Notes: generated by a model not told the origin, from the sequence alone. Counted from the stretch's first letter, positions 17,389 to 27,148 are shown. The stretch is 47,101 nt of DNA from Candidatus Woesearchaeota archaeon (GCA_002867475.1 PKTL01000039.1:1-47101); one strand, 5' to 3'. Program-made: numbers and translations.

Positions 17389-18567
17389 ATGTCTGAGCTA
17401 ATATACTTGACCTACATCGCTGTACTATTAGTGTTTGGTGTAATGGCAAGTGTGGTAAGCAACAGACTTAAGATCTCAAAATATGTTTTTCTTCTTTTTT
17501 TTGGTATAATACTTGGGAACATCAAGTATGGGGGTGTTCCAGTAATAGATTTTTCAAGCACCACTTTTTTGCTTAGTATTTCAACTCTTGCACTGGTCAT
17601 GGTTGTTTTCGATGGAAGCAGCCGTTTTAAATTAAAAGAGCTTGATCATTTTTATGGAGAAGCGCTTAGGCTCGCTATAATATTTTTAGGGTTGTCGATT
17701 TTCATAATAAGTCCTTTAACATATAATTTATTTGGGCTTAATAACATTCTTGCAGCAGTTTTTTTTGCAATAATAATAAGTGGCACAGATCCAACAAGTA
17801 TGTTTGGACTATTTAAGGATAAGACCAATAAGGTTGCAAAGATGATGGAAGTCGAAAGCGTTCTTAACACGCCAATAATAGTTGTTCTTAGCTTTATAGT
17901 TTTAGATATGATCGATATCGGTTTTAATATAGAATCTATCTTACAGCAAAGCACACCTTTATTCTTACAAGTAACTGTTGGTATTGGTACAGGTATGGTT
18001 GTTGGTATAATATTTTTCAAGCAGATGAGAAGGTATTATAATGAGCAGATAAGTCCTTTAGCACTTATCGCTGCAGGTCTTGTAACATATCTTTTAGCAG
18101 AGAACATGGATGGAAATGGTGTTTTAGCAGTGGCAACTCTTGGACTTTTCTTTGGAAACGTTTACATAAAGAAAAAAGATCAATTACAGGAATTTTCAAG
18201 TACATTTGGACGAACACTTGAAATACTAGTATTCATGATGATAGGTATAATGATTGACATAAGCTTTGAACCAATATTCTTGCTTAAATCACTTATATTA
18301 TTCATATTTATCTTACTTGTTAGGTATGTGGCGATAAGGATAGCATTTTTCCATGATGGATTCAATAATAAGGAAAAATTCTTCATGGCACTAAATATAC
18401 CCAAAGGAATAACTATAGCAGTGATAGTATTTAGTGCTGCAATAATTTCTATGGATGTATTGAAAACAGTTCTAGATCTTACAATACTCATAATGATATA
18501 TAGCTTAATTCTTAGTAGCATAATGGCAAGGTATAGTCAATCATTTATTAGGATCAAAGTTGAATAA
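17389..18567 (+). CDS. Cation:proton antiporter (CPA family)
   Basis: Polytopic; FFAIIISGTDPTSMFGLF corresponds to the conserved TDP motif. Confidence 0.85.
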   Translation: MSELIYLTYIAVLLVFGVMASVVSNRLKISKYVFLLFFGIILGNIKYGGVPVIDFSSTTFLLSISTLALVMVVFDGSSRFKLKELDHFYGEALRLAIIFLGLSIFIISPLTYNLFGLNNILAAVFFAIIISGTDPTSMFGLFKDKTNKVAKMMEVESVLNTPIIVVLSFIVLDMIDIGFNIESILQQSTPLFLQVTVGIGTGMVVGIIFFKQMRRYYNEQISPLALIAAGLVTYLLAENMDGNGVLAVATLGLFFGNVYIKKKDQLQEFSSTFGRTLEILVFMMIGIMIDISFEPIFLLKSLILFIFILLVRYVAIRIAFFHDGFNNKEKFFMALNIPKGITIAVIVFSAAIISMDVLKTVLDLTILIMIYSLILSSIMARYSQSFIRIKVE

Positions 18568-18618
18568 ATATATTCTAAAACAAAAGCTTTTTTAAAGAGA
18601 GGCAGAAAATATATTATT

Positions 18619-19374
18619 ATGGATGGGATAAAAAGATTCTGGAAGAATCTAGTCAAGTTCTGGGATTTCATATGGAATGATGATTCAGCACTAAGTTGGG
18701 TACTAAATATTATTGTTGCAGTGATATTGATAAAATTTATAGTGTATCCTGGACTTGGAGTCCTTCTTGGAACACCATACCCTATAGTTGCAGTAGTAAG
18801 CGGAAGCATGGAACATGGATACGCGCCAGAAATAAGCAATTATGGCGGGTATATCGAAAGCGACACCCAAATACAATACAAATTGTGCGATGGCACAAAA
18901 ATGGTTGATAAGAGCTTGATAAATCTAAGAGAATTTGTACCTTTTACGACTTTTTGGAGTGTTTGTGGAGAATACTATGAAGATAGGGGGATAGAAAAAG
19001 AAGAATTTGAAACATTCCCATACAAGAATGGATTCAACACAGGAGATATAATGATTCTGTATGGTTCAAAAGCAGAAAATATAAAAATAGGTGATATAAT
19101 CGTTTTTCAAGGTGCGAGGGTAAATCCTAAACCAGATCCAATAATCCACAGGGTGATAAGCATAAAAAATGGCTCATCAGGATACGTTTTTGGAACCAAA
19201 GGAGACCACAATCATGACACCATAAATAAATGCAATAACAACAGGGATTGCATATATGAATCCGACATTTGGGAATCACAAGTAATCGCTAAAGCGGTGA
19301 TAAGAATTCCATATTTAGGATATATCAAAATCGGAGCTTTTAATCTTTTTACAAAAGTACAAGAGCTATTATAG
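18619..19374 (+). CDS. Signal peptidase I (S26B-like)
   Basis: VVSGSMEHGYAP catalytic Ser region; IIVFQGARVNPKPDPIIHRVISI; FGTKGDHN. Confidence 0.88.
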   Translation: MDGIKRFWKNLVKFWDFIWNDDSALSWVLNIIVAVILIKFIVYPGLGVLLGTPYPIVAVVSGSMEHGYAPEISNYGGYIESDTQIQYKLCDGTKMVDKSLINLREFVPFTTFWSVCGEYYEDRGIEKEEFETFPYKNGFNTGDIMILYGSKAENIKIGDIIVFQGARVNPKPDPIIHRVISIKNGSSGYVFGTKGDHNHDTINKCNNNRDCIYESDIWESQVIAKAVIRIPYLGYIKIGAFNLFTKVQELL

Positions 19375-19387
19375 GAGGAATAATACA

Positions 19388-19435
19388 ATGAATTTAAAAA
19401 CAAATTCAAGCAGATTCCTCCAAGGAGGAATATAA
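19388..19435 (+). CDS. 15-codon mini-ORF (MNLKTNSSRFLQGGI*), candidate leader peptide
   Basis: Own SD (AGGAGGA at 19373-19379) spaced before ATG; stop 1 nt before the TFS ATG. Confidence 0.45.
   Translation: MNLKTNSSRFLQGGI
19414..19431 (+). promoter_or_regulatory. Perfect inverted repeat sequestering the TFS Shine-Dalgarno
   Basis: ATTCCTCC-AA-GGAGGAAT; the 3' arm contains the SD of the gene at 19437. Confidence 0.6.
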
Positions 19436-19436
19436 A

Positions 19437-19751
19437 ATGATGTTTTGTCCAAAATGCAAAAGTTTAATGATGCCAAAAAAAGAAGGTGAAAAAGTACTTA
19501 TGGCATGTTCATGCGGGTATACAAATAAGAAAGCAGAAACAACAACTCTAAAAGAAGAAATGAAAGAAACTGAAGACATTCAAGTTGTAAGTGATGAACC
19601 TGACAATCTTCCTTTAACAGAAGCAGAATGTGAAAAATGCGGGCATGGCAAAGCATACTGGTGGGTACAGCAAACAAGAGCGAGCGACGAACCAGAAACC
19701 AAATTCTTGAAATGTGAAAAGTGCAAGTATACATGGAGAGATTACGACTAA
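19437..19751 (+). CDS. Transcription elongation factor S (TFS/TFIIS-like)
   Basis: N-terminal FCPKCKSLMMP zinc ribbon; C-terminal QQTRASDEPETKFLKCEKCKYTWRDYD. Confidence 0.96.
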   Translation: MMFCPKCKSLMMPKKEGEKVLMACSCGYTNKKAETTTLKEEMKETEDIQVVSDEPDNLPLTEAECEKCGHGKAYWWVQQTRASDEPETKFLKCEKCKYTWRDYD

Positions 19752-19764
19752 ACATATTGATATA

Positions 19765-20103
19765 ATGAAATATCTATATCAATTATCAAGATCATCAAAT
19801 CTATCAGGTTTAGAAGGAGTTTCAACAGATATAACTTCTTTGATGAAAGAAAAGTATAAGACACCTTGCGAAGTTTCAGATAATTTTTTATCAAGAGGAA
19901 GTTCTACTAAAATGTCTTCTTTAAGATATAGGCTTGATAATATCTCTCAATTAAATATCGTCTCTCTTTCTGATGAAGCATCTATCTTCAATCTTGAGAT
20001 GATGATATCTGGAAATGATAAAATTGTTGAAAATCTATCTTATGAACTAGATTTGATTCTAGATTCAAAAAAATACACCTATAGTAAATCTTTATTTGAA
20101 TGA
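19765..20103 (+). CDS. Hypothetical protein
   Basis: ORF with probable start ATG 19765 (MKYLYQLSRSSNLSGLEG). Confidence 0.5.
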   Translation: MKYLYQLSRSSNLSGLEGVSTDITSLMKEKYKTPCEVSDNFLSRGSSTKMSSLRYRLDNISQLNIVSLSDEASIFNLEMMISGNDKIVENLSYELDLILDSKKYTYSKSLFE

Positions 20104-20166
20104 GTCTATAAATTTTTTATTTAATGAAATAGTTACTTTTTTATATTAAATTTCTATTCTTATATC

Positions 20167-20658
20167 ATGCAAAAAGAATCATTAAATGAAATACATGAGA
20201 AATATCTTATAAAAAATTTAGGTTATGTTCCACCAAAAAACCAGATAGAAAATATTAATAAAAATGGTTGGGCATCAGTAGGTTACGAATCTTTAGCATT
20301 TTTTTTAGATATGGCATCAAATTGTGATTTTGAATTTGAGAATATAGAGTCAAAAACTCTAAATGAGGGTCCTATGATGCCTCACACTTTAAAAAATGAT
20401 AATGTGTCTATATATGAAGCATTTATAGTAGAAGGATTTGCAAAAAAAGATTATATCAAAATATTCACTGTAGGGAGAGATATATATGATAGACCAGAAA
20501 CTGTAGATGATATTGATGATCCAAAATTTCGTAGAACAATCCATGTTGGTTTAGAACTAAAAGGACGAAAAGATAAGCTTCAATTCTTCAAATCAATGCT
20601 AGATGACTATATTAAGGAAATGGGTTTTTTAAGTGTTGAATATGAAAAGCTTAATTGA
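20167..20658 (+). CDS. Hypothetical protein
   Basis: Intact 163-aa ORF. Confidence 0.6.
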   Translation: MQKESLNEIHEKYLIKNLGYVPPKNQIENINKNGWASVGYESLAFFLDMASNCDFEFENIESKTLNEGPMMPHTLKNDNVSIYEAFIVEGFAKKDYIKIFTVGRDIYDRPETVDDIDDPKFRRTIHVGLELKGRKDKLQFFKSMLDDYIKEMGFLSVEYEKLN

Positions 20659-20906
20659 AAAAGATGGAATCTGATTTCTCAAAAAAGACCCATATAAAAC
20701 TTTTTGTCAAGACTAATAGTCCAAAAACTGAAATAATAGGATATAATGAAGCTAAAAAAGGATATAAGATCAATGTAAAAGCACAACCTATAGAAGGAAA
20801 AGCCAACATTGAAATAATAAAACATTTTCGAAAAAAATACAAGCTTAGTGTTGAAATAATAAGTGGTTCTACAAGCAAAGAAAAACTATTGAAAATATTA
20901 TCTTAA
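20655..20906 (+). CDS. DUF167 (YggU-like) protein
   Basis: KLFVKTNSPKTEII...INVKAQPIEGKANIEIIKHFRKKYKLSVEIISGSTSKEKLLKI. Confidence 0.9.
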   Translation: MKKMESDFSKKTHIKLFVKTNSPKTEIIGYNEAKKGYKINVKAQPIEGKANIEIIKHFRKKYKLSVEIISGSTSKEKLLKILS

Positions 20907-21457
20907 TTTTTTAGATAATATTCTTCATTCAAACTTTTTAGTTTCTCTAAGAAATCAAAATCATCAATGTGCAAATCATAGAAATAATCAAGACGGACAT
21001 TACAATCATTTAACATGTTCTCAACAGCTCTGTTTCGCTTGATATGAGTGTCTGTTGTTTCTTTCTTTGTCAAGTAAACGACACGTTTGATACCAACCTG
21101 AATTATAGCTTGAGCACAAACATTACAAGGATACTGAGTAACATAGATAGTTCCACCTTTAAGATTATGAGTCATTGCATTGTAGATGGCATTTTTTTCA
21201 GCGTGAACAACATAAGTATGACGACTGTTTTCAAGATCGTCATCATCATCACTCCAATACTGCTTCTTATTATCATCAAGACCTCTTGGAAGTCCATTAT
21301 AACCTATACCAACAATTTTTTTCTCATTATCAGAAATGCAAGCACCATTACTGGTGTGCTTATCCTTGCTTCTAAAACTGCTAAGAATAGCAACACTCAT
21401 AAAATAAGTATCCCAACTCATATACTTGTCTTTTTTTACAACTGGCACCTTCCCCAT
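20903..21457 (-). CDS. dCMP deaminase
   Basis: VVHAEKNAIYNA; YVTQYPCNVCAQAIIQVGIKRVVY zinc deaminase motifs. Confidence 0.9.
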   Translation of the reverse strand: MGKVPVVKKDKYMSWDTYFMSVAILSSFRSKDKHTSNGACISDNEKKIVGIGYNGLPRGLDDNKKQYWSDDDDDLENSRHTYVVHAEKNAIYNAMTHNLKGGTIYVTQYPCNVCAQAIIQVGIKRVVYLTKKETTDTHIKRNRAVENMLNDCNVRLDYFYDLHIDDFDFLEKLKSLNEEYYLKN

Positions 21458-21493
21458 ACATTAAAAAAAATATTTATTATATTTAAGCCTTAC

Positions 21494-22021
21494 TCATAGG
21501 ATTTTTAGAATTTTTTCTCTTAATTCATCAATTGTTCCGTCATTTCTAATCTCAATATCAGCAAGATCTATAGTGTTATTTAATTGTTGATTATTATCAT
21601 TATTCTCCTTATCGAGCTGTTTCAATAATTCAGCTAAAGTTTTAGGATCATTTTCCCTATTTCTTGCTTGTATCCTTCTCAAGCAAACCTTTAAAGGAGC
21701 AGTCACTCGTAAAAGTTTAAAATCAGGAAAATTTTCTTTCAATATCTCAATCTCTTTAGGATGTCTTATGCTGTCAATGATGAAATCCTTGTTTGGGTCT
21801 ATTTTTTCACTTAGCATCTTAGCAAGAACACCTGGACCACCTTTCTCTCTCAATTCCTTAGCGAAACTTGTAAGATTCTCCCTAGTGATATCTGAACCCT
21901 TCTTTTTTAATTCTTCACGAATCACATCGCTAAGACTTGTGTAAATGAAACCCTTTTCTTTCAATATATCTGCAACAGTTCCTTTCCCAGCACCAATGAT
22001 TCCAGTAAGTCCAATAATCAT
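21494..22021 (-). CDS. Small P-loop kinase (dephospho-CoA kinase/dNMP kinase-like)
   Basis: IIGLTGIIGAGKGTVADIL Walker A; small-kinase length. Confidence 0.75.
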   Translation of the reverse strand: MIIGLTGIIGAGKGTVADILKEKGFIYTSLSDVIREELKKKGSDITRENLTSFAKELREKGGPGVLAKMLSEKIDPNKDFIIDSIRHPKEIEILKENFPDFKLLRVTAPLKVCLRRIQARNRENDPKTLAELLKQLDKENNDNNQQLNNTIDLADIEIRNDGTIDELREKILKIL

Positions 22022-22043
22022 AATTTTGTCTGATTCAACAAGA

Positions 22044-22052
22044 TTTATAAAA
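22044..22052 (+). promoter_or_regulatory. Archaeal TATA box
   Basis: TTTATAAAA about 26 nt upstream of ATG 22074. Confidence 0.6.
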
Positions 22053-22073
22053 GTATCTTACTATTTTAAAATC

Positions 22074-22529
22074 ATGGAAAATAAGTTTGATGAAGTCTTT
22101 TTTGCAATCCTAAAAAATATCATGTCTTTTATCAGATCTTATTTTGTATATGTTGGTATAGCTGTAGTTGGTTTAGGCATATCTCTACCTATCTATGTTC
22201 TATTTTTCCCAAGCACACCAGAAGGATGGACATCATTTGACAATCTAACAAGGCTTTACTTCGGTAAATATATGTTTTATGTACCTATAATAATTTTTTT
22301 GCTAGAATCTATAACTTTAAAAATCTACAAAAAGTCCGATGAGCTAAAAGTTGTGATGATACTTCATACAATACTTTTGACATTAATCCTTATAGCTATG
22401 ATAATTCTTTCAATAATATTAAGAGGATTTTCTTTTGACAACATCGGTGGTGCATCAATAATATATGCCTTTTTTGCATCTTTTATGATATTTATATCAA
22501 GATTTAACCATGTTAAAATAGAGATATGA
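22074..22529 (+). CDS. Four-TM hypothetical membrane protein
   Basis: ATG 22074 about 26 nt after TTTATAAAA; several hydrophobic helices. Confidence 0.7.
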   Translation: MENKFDEVFFAILKNIMSFIRSYFVYVGIAVVGLGISLPIYVLFFPSTPEGWTSFDNLTRLYFGKYMFYVPIIIFLLESITLKIYKKSDELKVVMILHTILLTLILIAMIILSIILRGFSFDNIGGASIIYAFFASFMIFISRFNHVKIEI

Positions 22530-22588
22530 ATTAAACTACCAAAAACAATATAAATAAAGAGATTTGTGATTTTTATAGGTGGGGTCAA

Positions 22589-23455
22589 TTGAAAGCATAT
22601 TTAGATATAATACAAAAAATTCTCGATGAAGGTATTGAAAAAGAAGATAGGACTGGAACAGGTACAATAGCTATCGCTGGAGCGATGTTTGAGCATAATA
22701 TGGAAGATGGTTTTCCTCTTCTAACAACTAAAAGAATTCCTTATAGGCTTGTAGCTTCAGAATTAGAGTTCTTTATTAAAGGAATTTCTGACAAGCAATG
22801 GTTAATTGAAAGAGACAATCATATCTGGGATGAATGGTGTAGCCCAGAAATAATTCCCTATGCTCATGATGAAGAAACCAAGAAGAAAATGATGGAAGAA
22901 CGAGATTTAGGTCCGATTTATGGCTGGCAATGGAGACATTTTGGAGCAAAATATGAAGGTTATAATATTGACCATACAGGGAAAGGTGTTGACCAATTAA
23001 AAAGGCTTGTTGATGATTTAAAGAATAAACCTGATTCCAGACAAATGCTTGTTCTCGCATGGAATCCTATGGATAGAGATAAAGTTATACCTCCTTTTTG
23101 CCATTATGGTTTTCAAGTAACAGTTCTTGATGGAAAATTAAATTTAATGTGGAGTCAAAGAAGTGTTGATACCGCACTTGGATTACCTTTCAACATAGCA
23201 AGTTATGCAACTCTTTTACATTTATTAGCTAAAGAAACAGGTTTAAAAGAAGGAAAACTTGTAGGCTTTTTAGGAGATGCTCATATTTATAGCAATCACA
23301 TTGAAGGATTGAAGGAACAATTAAGCAGGACTCCAGGAAAGCTTCCAAAACTAGTAACTGAAAATTTTACAAACATATTCGATTGGGAATACACAGACAG
23401 CAAGGTTGAGGATTATGAGCCTCAACCAAGGATAAAATTTGAGATAGCGGTGTGA
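22589..23455 (+). CDS. thyA: Thymidylate synthase ThyA (TTG start)
   Basis: DRTGTGTIAIAGAMFEHNMEDGFPLLTTKRIPYR; VIPPFCHYGFQV active-site Cys. Confidence 0.96.
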   Translation: MKAYLDIIQKILDEGIEKEDRTGTGTIAIAGAMFEHNMEDGFPLLTTKRIPYRLVASELEFFIKGISDKQWLIERDNHIWDEWCSPEIIPYAHDEETKKKMMEERDLGPIYGWQWRHFGAKYEGYNIDHTGKGVDQLKRLVDDLKNKPDSRQMLVLAWNPMDRDKVIPPFCHYGFQVTVLDGKLNLMWSQRSVDTALGLPFNIASYATLLHLLAKETGLKEGKLVGFLGDAHIYSNHIEGLKEQLSRTPGKLPKLVTENFTNIFDWEYTDSKVEDYEPQPRIKFEIAV

Positions 23456-23459
23456 TAAA

Positions 23460-23960
23460 ATGACTGAGATAATTGTAATAGTTGCTCTCGCGACAAATAA
23501 TTGTATTGGAAAGGATAATGATATCCCTTGGAGAATAAAAAAAGATTTCCAGCACTTCAAGGATAAGACTCTAGGATTTCCTTGCATTATGGGTCAACGA
23601 ACTTATGAAAGCTTACCTGATGGTGCAAGGCCTCTTCCAGGAAGAGAAAACATAGTTTTAACTTTTGATAAGGAATGGTCTGAAAAAGGAATAACAATAA
23701 TGCATGACTTTAATGAAGCAATAAACTATGTAAAAAATAAAGGAATCGAAAAAGCATTCATCACAGGTGGAGCAAGCATATACAAGCTTGGACTGGAAGT
23801 TGCAGATAAACTTGAATTGACAAGGGTACACAAAACTGTTGATGGTGATGTTTTCTTTCCAGAAATAGATTTTTCTAAATTTGAAAAGATAGAATCAAGA
23901 GATGATAGTGAAGGTGAGTTCACTTTTACATTTGAAACATACAAGAGGAAAAATGATTAA
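23460..23960 (+). CDS. folA: Dihydrofolate reductase
   Basis: [44 protein letters not shown]. Confidence 0.96.
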   Translation: MTEIIVIVALATNNCIGKDNDIPWRIKKDFQHFKDKTLGFPCIMGQRTYESLPDGARPLPGRENIVLTFDKEWSEKGITIMHDFNEAINYVKNKGIEKAFITGGASIYKLGLEVADKLELTRVHKTVDGDVFFPEIDFSKFEKIESRDDSEGEFTFTFETYKRKND

Positions 23961-25251
23961 GATGGACAGAATGAATGATCTAGAAAAATACGATCCAGAA
24001 ATCGCAAAAGTGTTACGAAATGAGATAAAAAGGCAAGAAGAAGGAGCAGAGATGATCGCAAGCGAGAATTTTGTAAGCAGAGCAGTTCTTCAAGCTATGG
24101 GAAGTGTATTAACAAACAAGTACAGTGAAGGATACCCTGGAAAAAGATATTATGGTGGAAATGAATTCATAGATATAAGTGAGAATTTAGCAATTGAAAG
24201 AGCAAAACAATTATTCAATGCTGAACATGCTAACGTCCAATCTCATTCAGGAAGCCAAGCAAATGCTGCTACATACTTAGCACTTTTAAAACCAGGAGAT
24301 ACAGTTCTTGGGATGTCACTTGACGCAGGAGGGCACTTGACTCATGGAAGTCCGGTCAATTTTAGCGGAAAAACATATAATTTTGTGGCTTATGGCGTTG
24401 ATGAAAATGGTTTCATAGATTATGAAGAATTAAAAAAATTAGCGATTGAACATAAACCTAAACTAATAATTGCAGGTTTTAGTGCGTACCCTGGAGATTT
24501 AGATTTTGAAAAGTTTAGGGAAGCAGCTGAAGCTGGAAATTCTTATTTGATGGCTGACATCGCACATATAGCGGGATTGATCGCTGGGGGCGTACATTCA
24601 AGTCCATTTCCTCATTGTGATGTTGTAACTACGACAACCCATAAGACTTTGAGAGGGCCAAGAGGGGCGATGATCCTTTGCGTAAAAGAGGACAGATTAA
24701 ATCCTGATGCTAAGCGAAATCTTGCACAAAGAATAGATAGTGCAGTTTTCCCAGGAAGTCAAGGCGGACCACTTGATCATGTTATCGCTGCAAAAGCAGT
24801 AGCTTTCAAAGAAGCACTCGAACCAGCTTTCAAAGAATATCAAGAACAGGTTGTAAAAAACGCTAAGACTTTAGCACAAACACTTCTAGATGAAGGTATT
24901 GGAGTGGTTAGTGGTCAAACAACAAACCATTTAGTCTTGATAGATCTGACAAGCCTTGATATTGGTGGGAAAGAAGCAGAAGCAGCGCTTGACAAGGTTC
25001 ATATTTTTACAAACAAGAACATGATACCAAATGATCCAAGAAGTCCATTTGACCCGAGTGGAATAAGGGTTGGAACACCAGCTCTAACAACTAGGGGATT
25101 AAAAGAAGAAGAGATAGTCTATATTGGTCAGTGTATTGCAAAAGCACTAAAGAACACTAAAAACGATGAAGTTCTTGAAGAGACCAAAAAAGCTGTTATG
25201 GATCTGATAAGCAAATATCCTCTTTATCCAAATCTAGATATACTAATTTGA
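23953..25251 (+). CDS. glyA: Serine hydroxymethyltransferase
   Basis: [42 protein letters not shown] lysine. Confidence 0.97.
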   Translation: MIKMDRMNDLEKYDPEIAKVLRNEIKRQEEGAEMIASENFVSRAVLQAMGSVLTNKYSEGYPGKRYYGGNEFIDISENLAIERAKQLFNAEHANVQSHSGSQANAATYLALLKPGDTVLGMSLDAGGHLTHGSPVNFSGKTYNFVAYGVDENGFIDYEELKKLAIEHKPKLIIAGFSAYPGDLDFEKFREAAEAGNSYLMADIAHIAGLIAGGVHSSPFPHCDVVTTTTHKTLRGPRGAMILCVKEDRLNPDAKRNLAQRIDSAVFPGSQGGPLDHVIAAKAVAFKEALEPAFKEYQEQVVKNAKTLAQTLLDEGIGVVSGQTTNHLVLIDLTSLDIGGKEAEAALDKVHIFTNKNMIPNDPRSPFDPSGIRVGTPALTTRGLKEEEIVYIGQCIAKALKNTKNDEVLEETKKAVMDLISKYPLYPNLDILI

Positions 25252-25322
25252 TTTCATTTTTTGTTTTCTTTTTCTTATTATAACCATTAAATATAAAAAC
25301 CTAAATCTCTCATTATCTATAT

Positions 25323-26735
25323 ATGGGTATTTTTAGCAGATCTCAAAAAGTGAATAAGTATGTACCTTACAAGGTACAAGTGGTAGGAAGAACCCTTCCT
25401 CAAAATAGGCGAAAGCCTTTATACAAACGATTTAGTAATTCAAAATATAAGCTTGAAGATGTGGTGGTGCTTCTTAGACCCATGACTTATGTTATCTCTT
25501 CACCTGCTGCTATAACAAACTATTTCTTGAAAAATTTTAAGATGAATCTTTTTGAGGATGAAGCAAGGCTCATACAAAAACTTGCAAGATCTATAATTGA
25601 CAAAGCAAAAATTGCAATGATATTAATAGCTGCGGGAGTGACAATCGCAGTATCAACACTTTCAAACTATGATTTTGATAAATTCAACTTTGATGATTTT
25701 AAAGCAAAATATTCAATTGAATTAACTCAAGAGTCAGATGATAATCCTATTTCAAGGTCTGATGAAGCGCATGATGCTATAACAAGTCCTCATCAGAACA
25801 ATGGTTCAGTTCAGATATCTGTGGAAGATGTCAAGAAACCAGAATTGACACCTATTGAAAAGTCAGGGATACATCCTTCATTATTGCAAAAAATTCAAGG
25901 TGAAAATAAGGATGGCGTGATTGATGACTTAAGGGAAAATGTCTCTGTTCGAACACTTGTAAAAATTGTAGAAAAAACCGCGAGTGGGCAAGATTTATCT
26001 GCTGCGGATCTAGCAAACGTGAAATCAGCAATTGAAAATGATAAAGAATCTGTTGATTCAATAAAAAGCTCAGGTATCAAGAAAACATTATATGATATTT
26101 ATGAAAGAATACAAAATAAGGAAAAAGCAAAGGAATTGAGGTATAAGGCAAAGAAATTCACTCAAACTTTTGATGGTTATGATCTTGATCTATTGAAATC
26201 AAGAGTAAGAAATGTTGGTTCAAGCTTTAAATATAATTCTGACCTTGGAAAATATATTATAGATGTTGATGAAATAAATTCAAGGCTTGCAAAAGCATTG
26301 TATGATTATTCAATAAATGGAACAATTGAATATCCTCAAGCAAAGATTAATCCTTTCATGGCTTTTTCAATATGTCTTATTGAATCAAATTTTGGAAAAA
26401 GTACAGTAAGTAGGCCCGGTGCAAAGATGCCTATGCAAGTGATGCCAGCAACAAAAAATCTATATTATAAAGGGGATGATAATTGGAACTATGTAAAAGC
26501 CGCGTTCCCTCACATGCATTTTACCGCTGAAGAGCTTGGAATAGATGTCCTGAATCCAACAATGTCTGACTTTGCAATACTTGGAGCAGTATATAACGCA
26601 GGTATAGGTAATGCAAGAAACAGTGTTTCAATATTCAATAAGTTTTCAAAAGAAACAACAGATTATGTAAAGCTTATGCTTACTATAAAAGAGAAAGTCA
26701 TATTCAAACATAATGGAAAACTAATAAGAGCTTAG
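25323..26735 (+). CDS. Membrane-anchored lytic transglycosylase (SLT/GEWL)-like protein
   Basis: Internal TM (IAMILIAAGVTIAVSTL); C-terminal SICLIESNFGKSTVSRPGAKMPMQVMPATKNL and GAVYNAGIGNAR match the SLT motif series. Confidence 0.8.
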   Translation: MGIFSRSQKVNKYVPYKVQVVGRTLPQNRRKPLYKRFSNSKYKLEDVVVLLRPMTYVISSPAAITNYFLKNFKMNLFEDEARLIQKLARSIIDKAKIAMILIAAGVTIAVSTLSNYDFDKFNFDDFKAKYSIELTQESDDNPISRSDEAHDAITSPHQNNGSVQISVEDVKKPELTPIEKSGIHPSLLQKIQGENKDGVIDDLRENVSVRTLVKIVEKTASGQDLSAADLANVKSAIENDKESVDSIKSSGIKKTLYDIYERIQNKEKAKELRYKAKKFTQTFDGYDLDLLKSRVRNVGSSFKYNSDLGKYIIDVDEINSRLAKALYDYSINGTIEYPQAKINPFMAFSICLIESNFGKSTVSRPGAKMPMQVMPATKNLYYKGDDNWNYVKAAFPHMHFTAEELGIDVLNPTMSDFAILGAVYNAGIGNARNSVSIFNKFSKETTDYVKLMLTIKEKVIFKHNGKLIRA

Positions 26736-27148
26736 ATTCTTGATTTTATAGGTGGGAAATAAGATTTCAATATCTGGTAAAATTTTGTTTCATCTTTTGG
26801 ATTGAAATATATTGTTTCAAAAGAAGGTGTATAAAAAGCATCGATGTTTTCAGGATTTCCAAGGTGATCAAGTTCATGACCTTTAAGAAGTATTCTTCCT
26901 TGTTTATCAACACTAACTTTTCTAATAAACGGATCTTTTTCCCCTATACGTTCTTCAAGGGAATCAAATGTTGGTGTTCCTTCTCCAAAAACCCTTAGCG
27001 TGTTCAATTCTAATTTACCGCTTACATCAATAAAATAGTCTATTGCTATATGGGGATTTTTCAGATTATCTCTTGAATCTACAGGGACTCCAACCCTATT
27101 TTTAGGATCTATTCTTCTTATTCCAGGATTTGAATTGATAATGCTCAT
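26732..27148 (-). CDS. MraZ/AbrB-like two-repeat protein
   Basis: GIRRIDPKNRVGVPVD and VSVDKQGRILLKGHELDHLGNPENIDAFYTPSFETIYFN resemble the two MraZ repeats. Confidence 0.55.
   Translation of the reverse strand: MSIINSNPGIRRIDPKNRVGVPVDSRDNLKNPHIAIDYFIDVSGKLELNTLRVFGEGTPTFDSLEERIGEKDPFIRKVSVDKQGRILLKGHELDHLGNPENIDAFYTPSFETIYFNPKDETKFYQILKSYFPPIKSRI

Noticed and set aside
26840-26890. GHELDHL resembling the peptide deformylase QHExDHL motif
   Set aside because: No GxGLAAPQ or EGCLS motifs; the surrounding sequence fits the MraZ-like repeat better.
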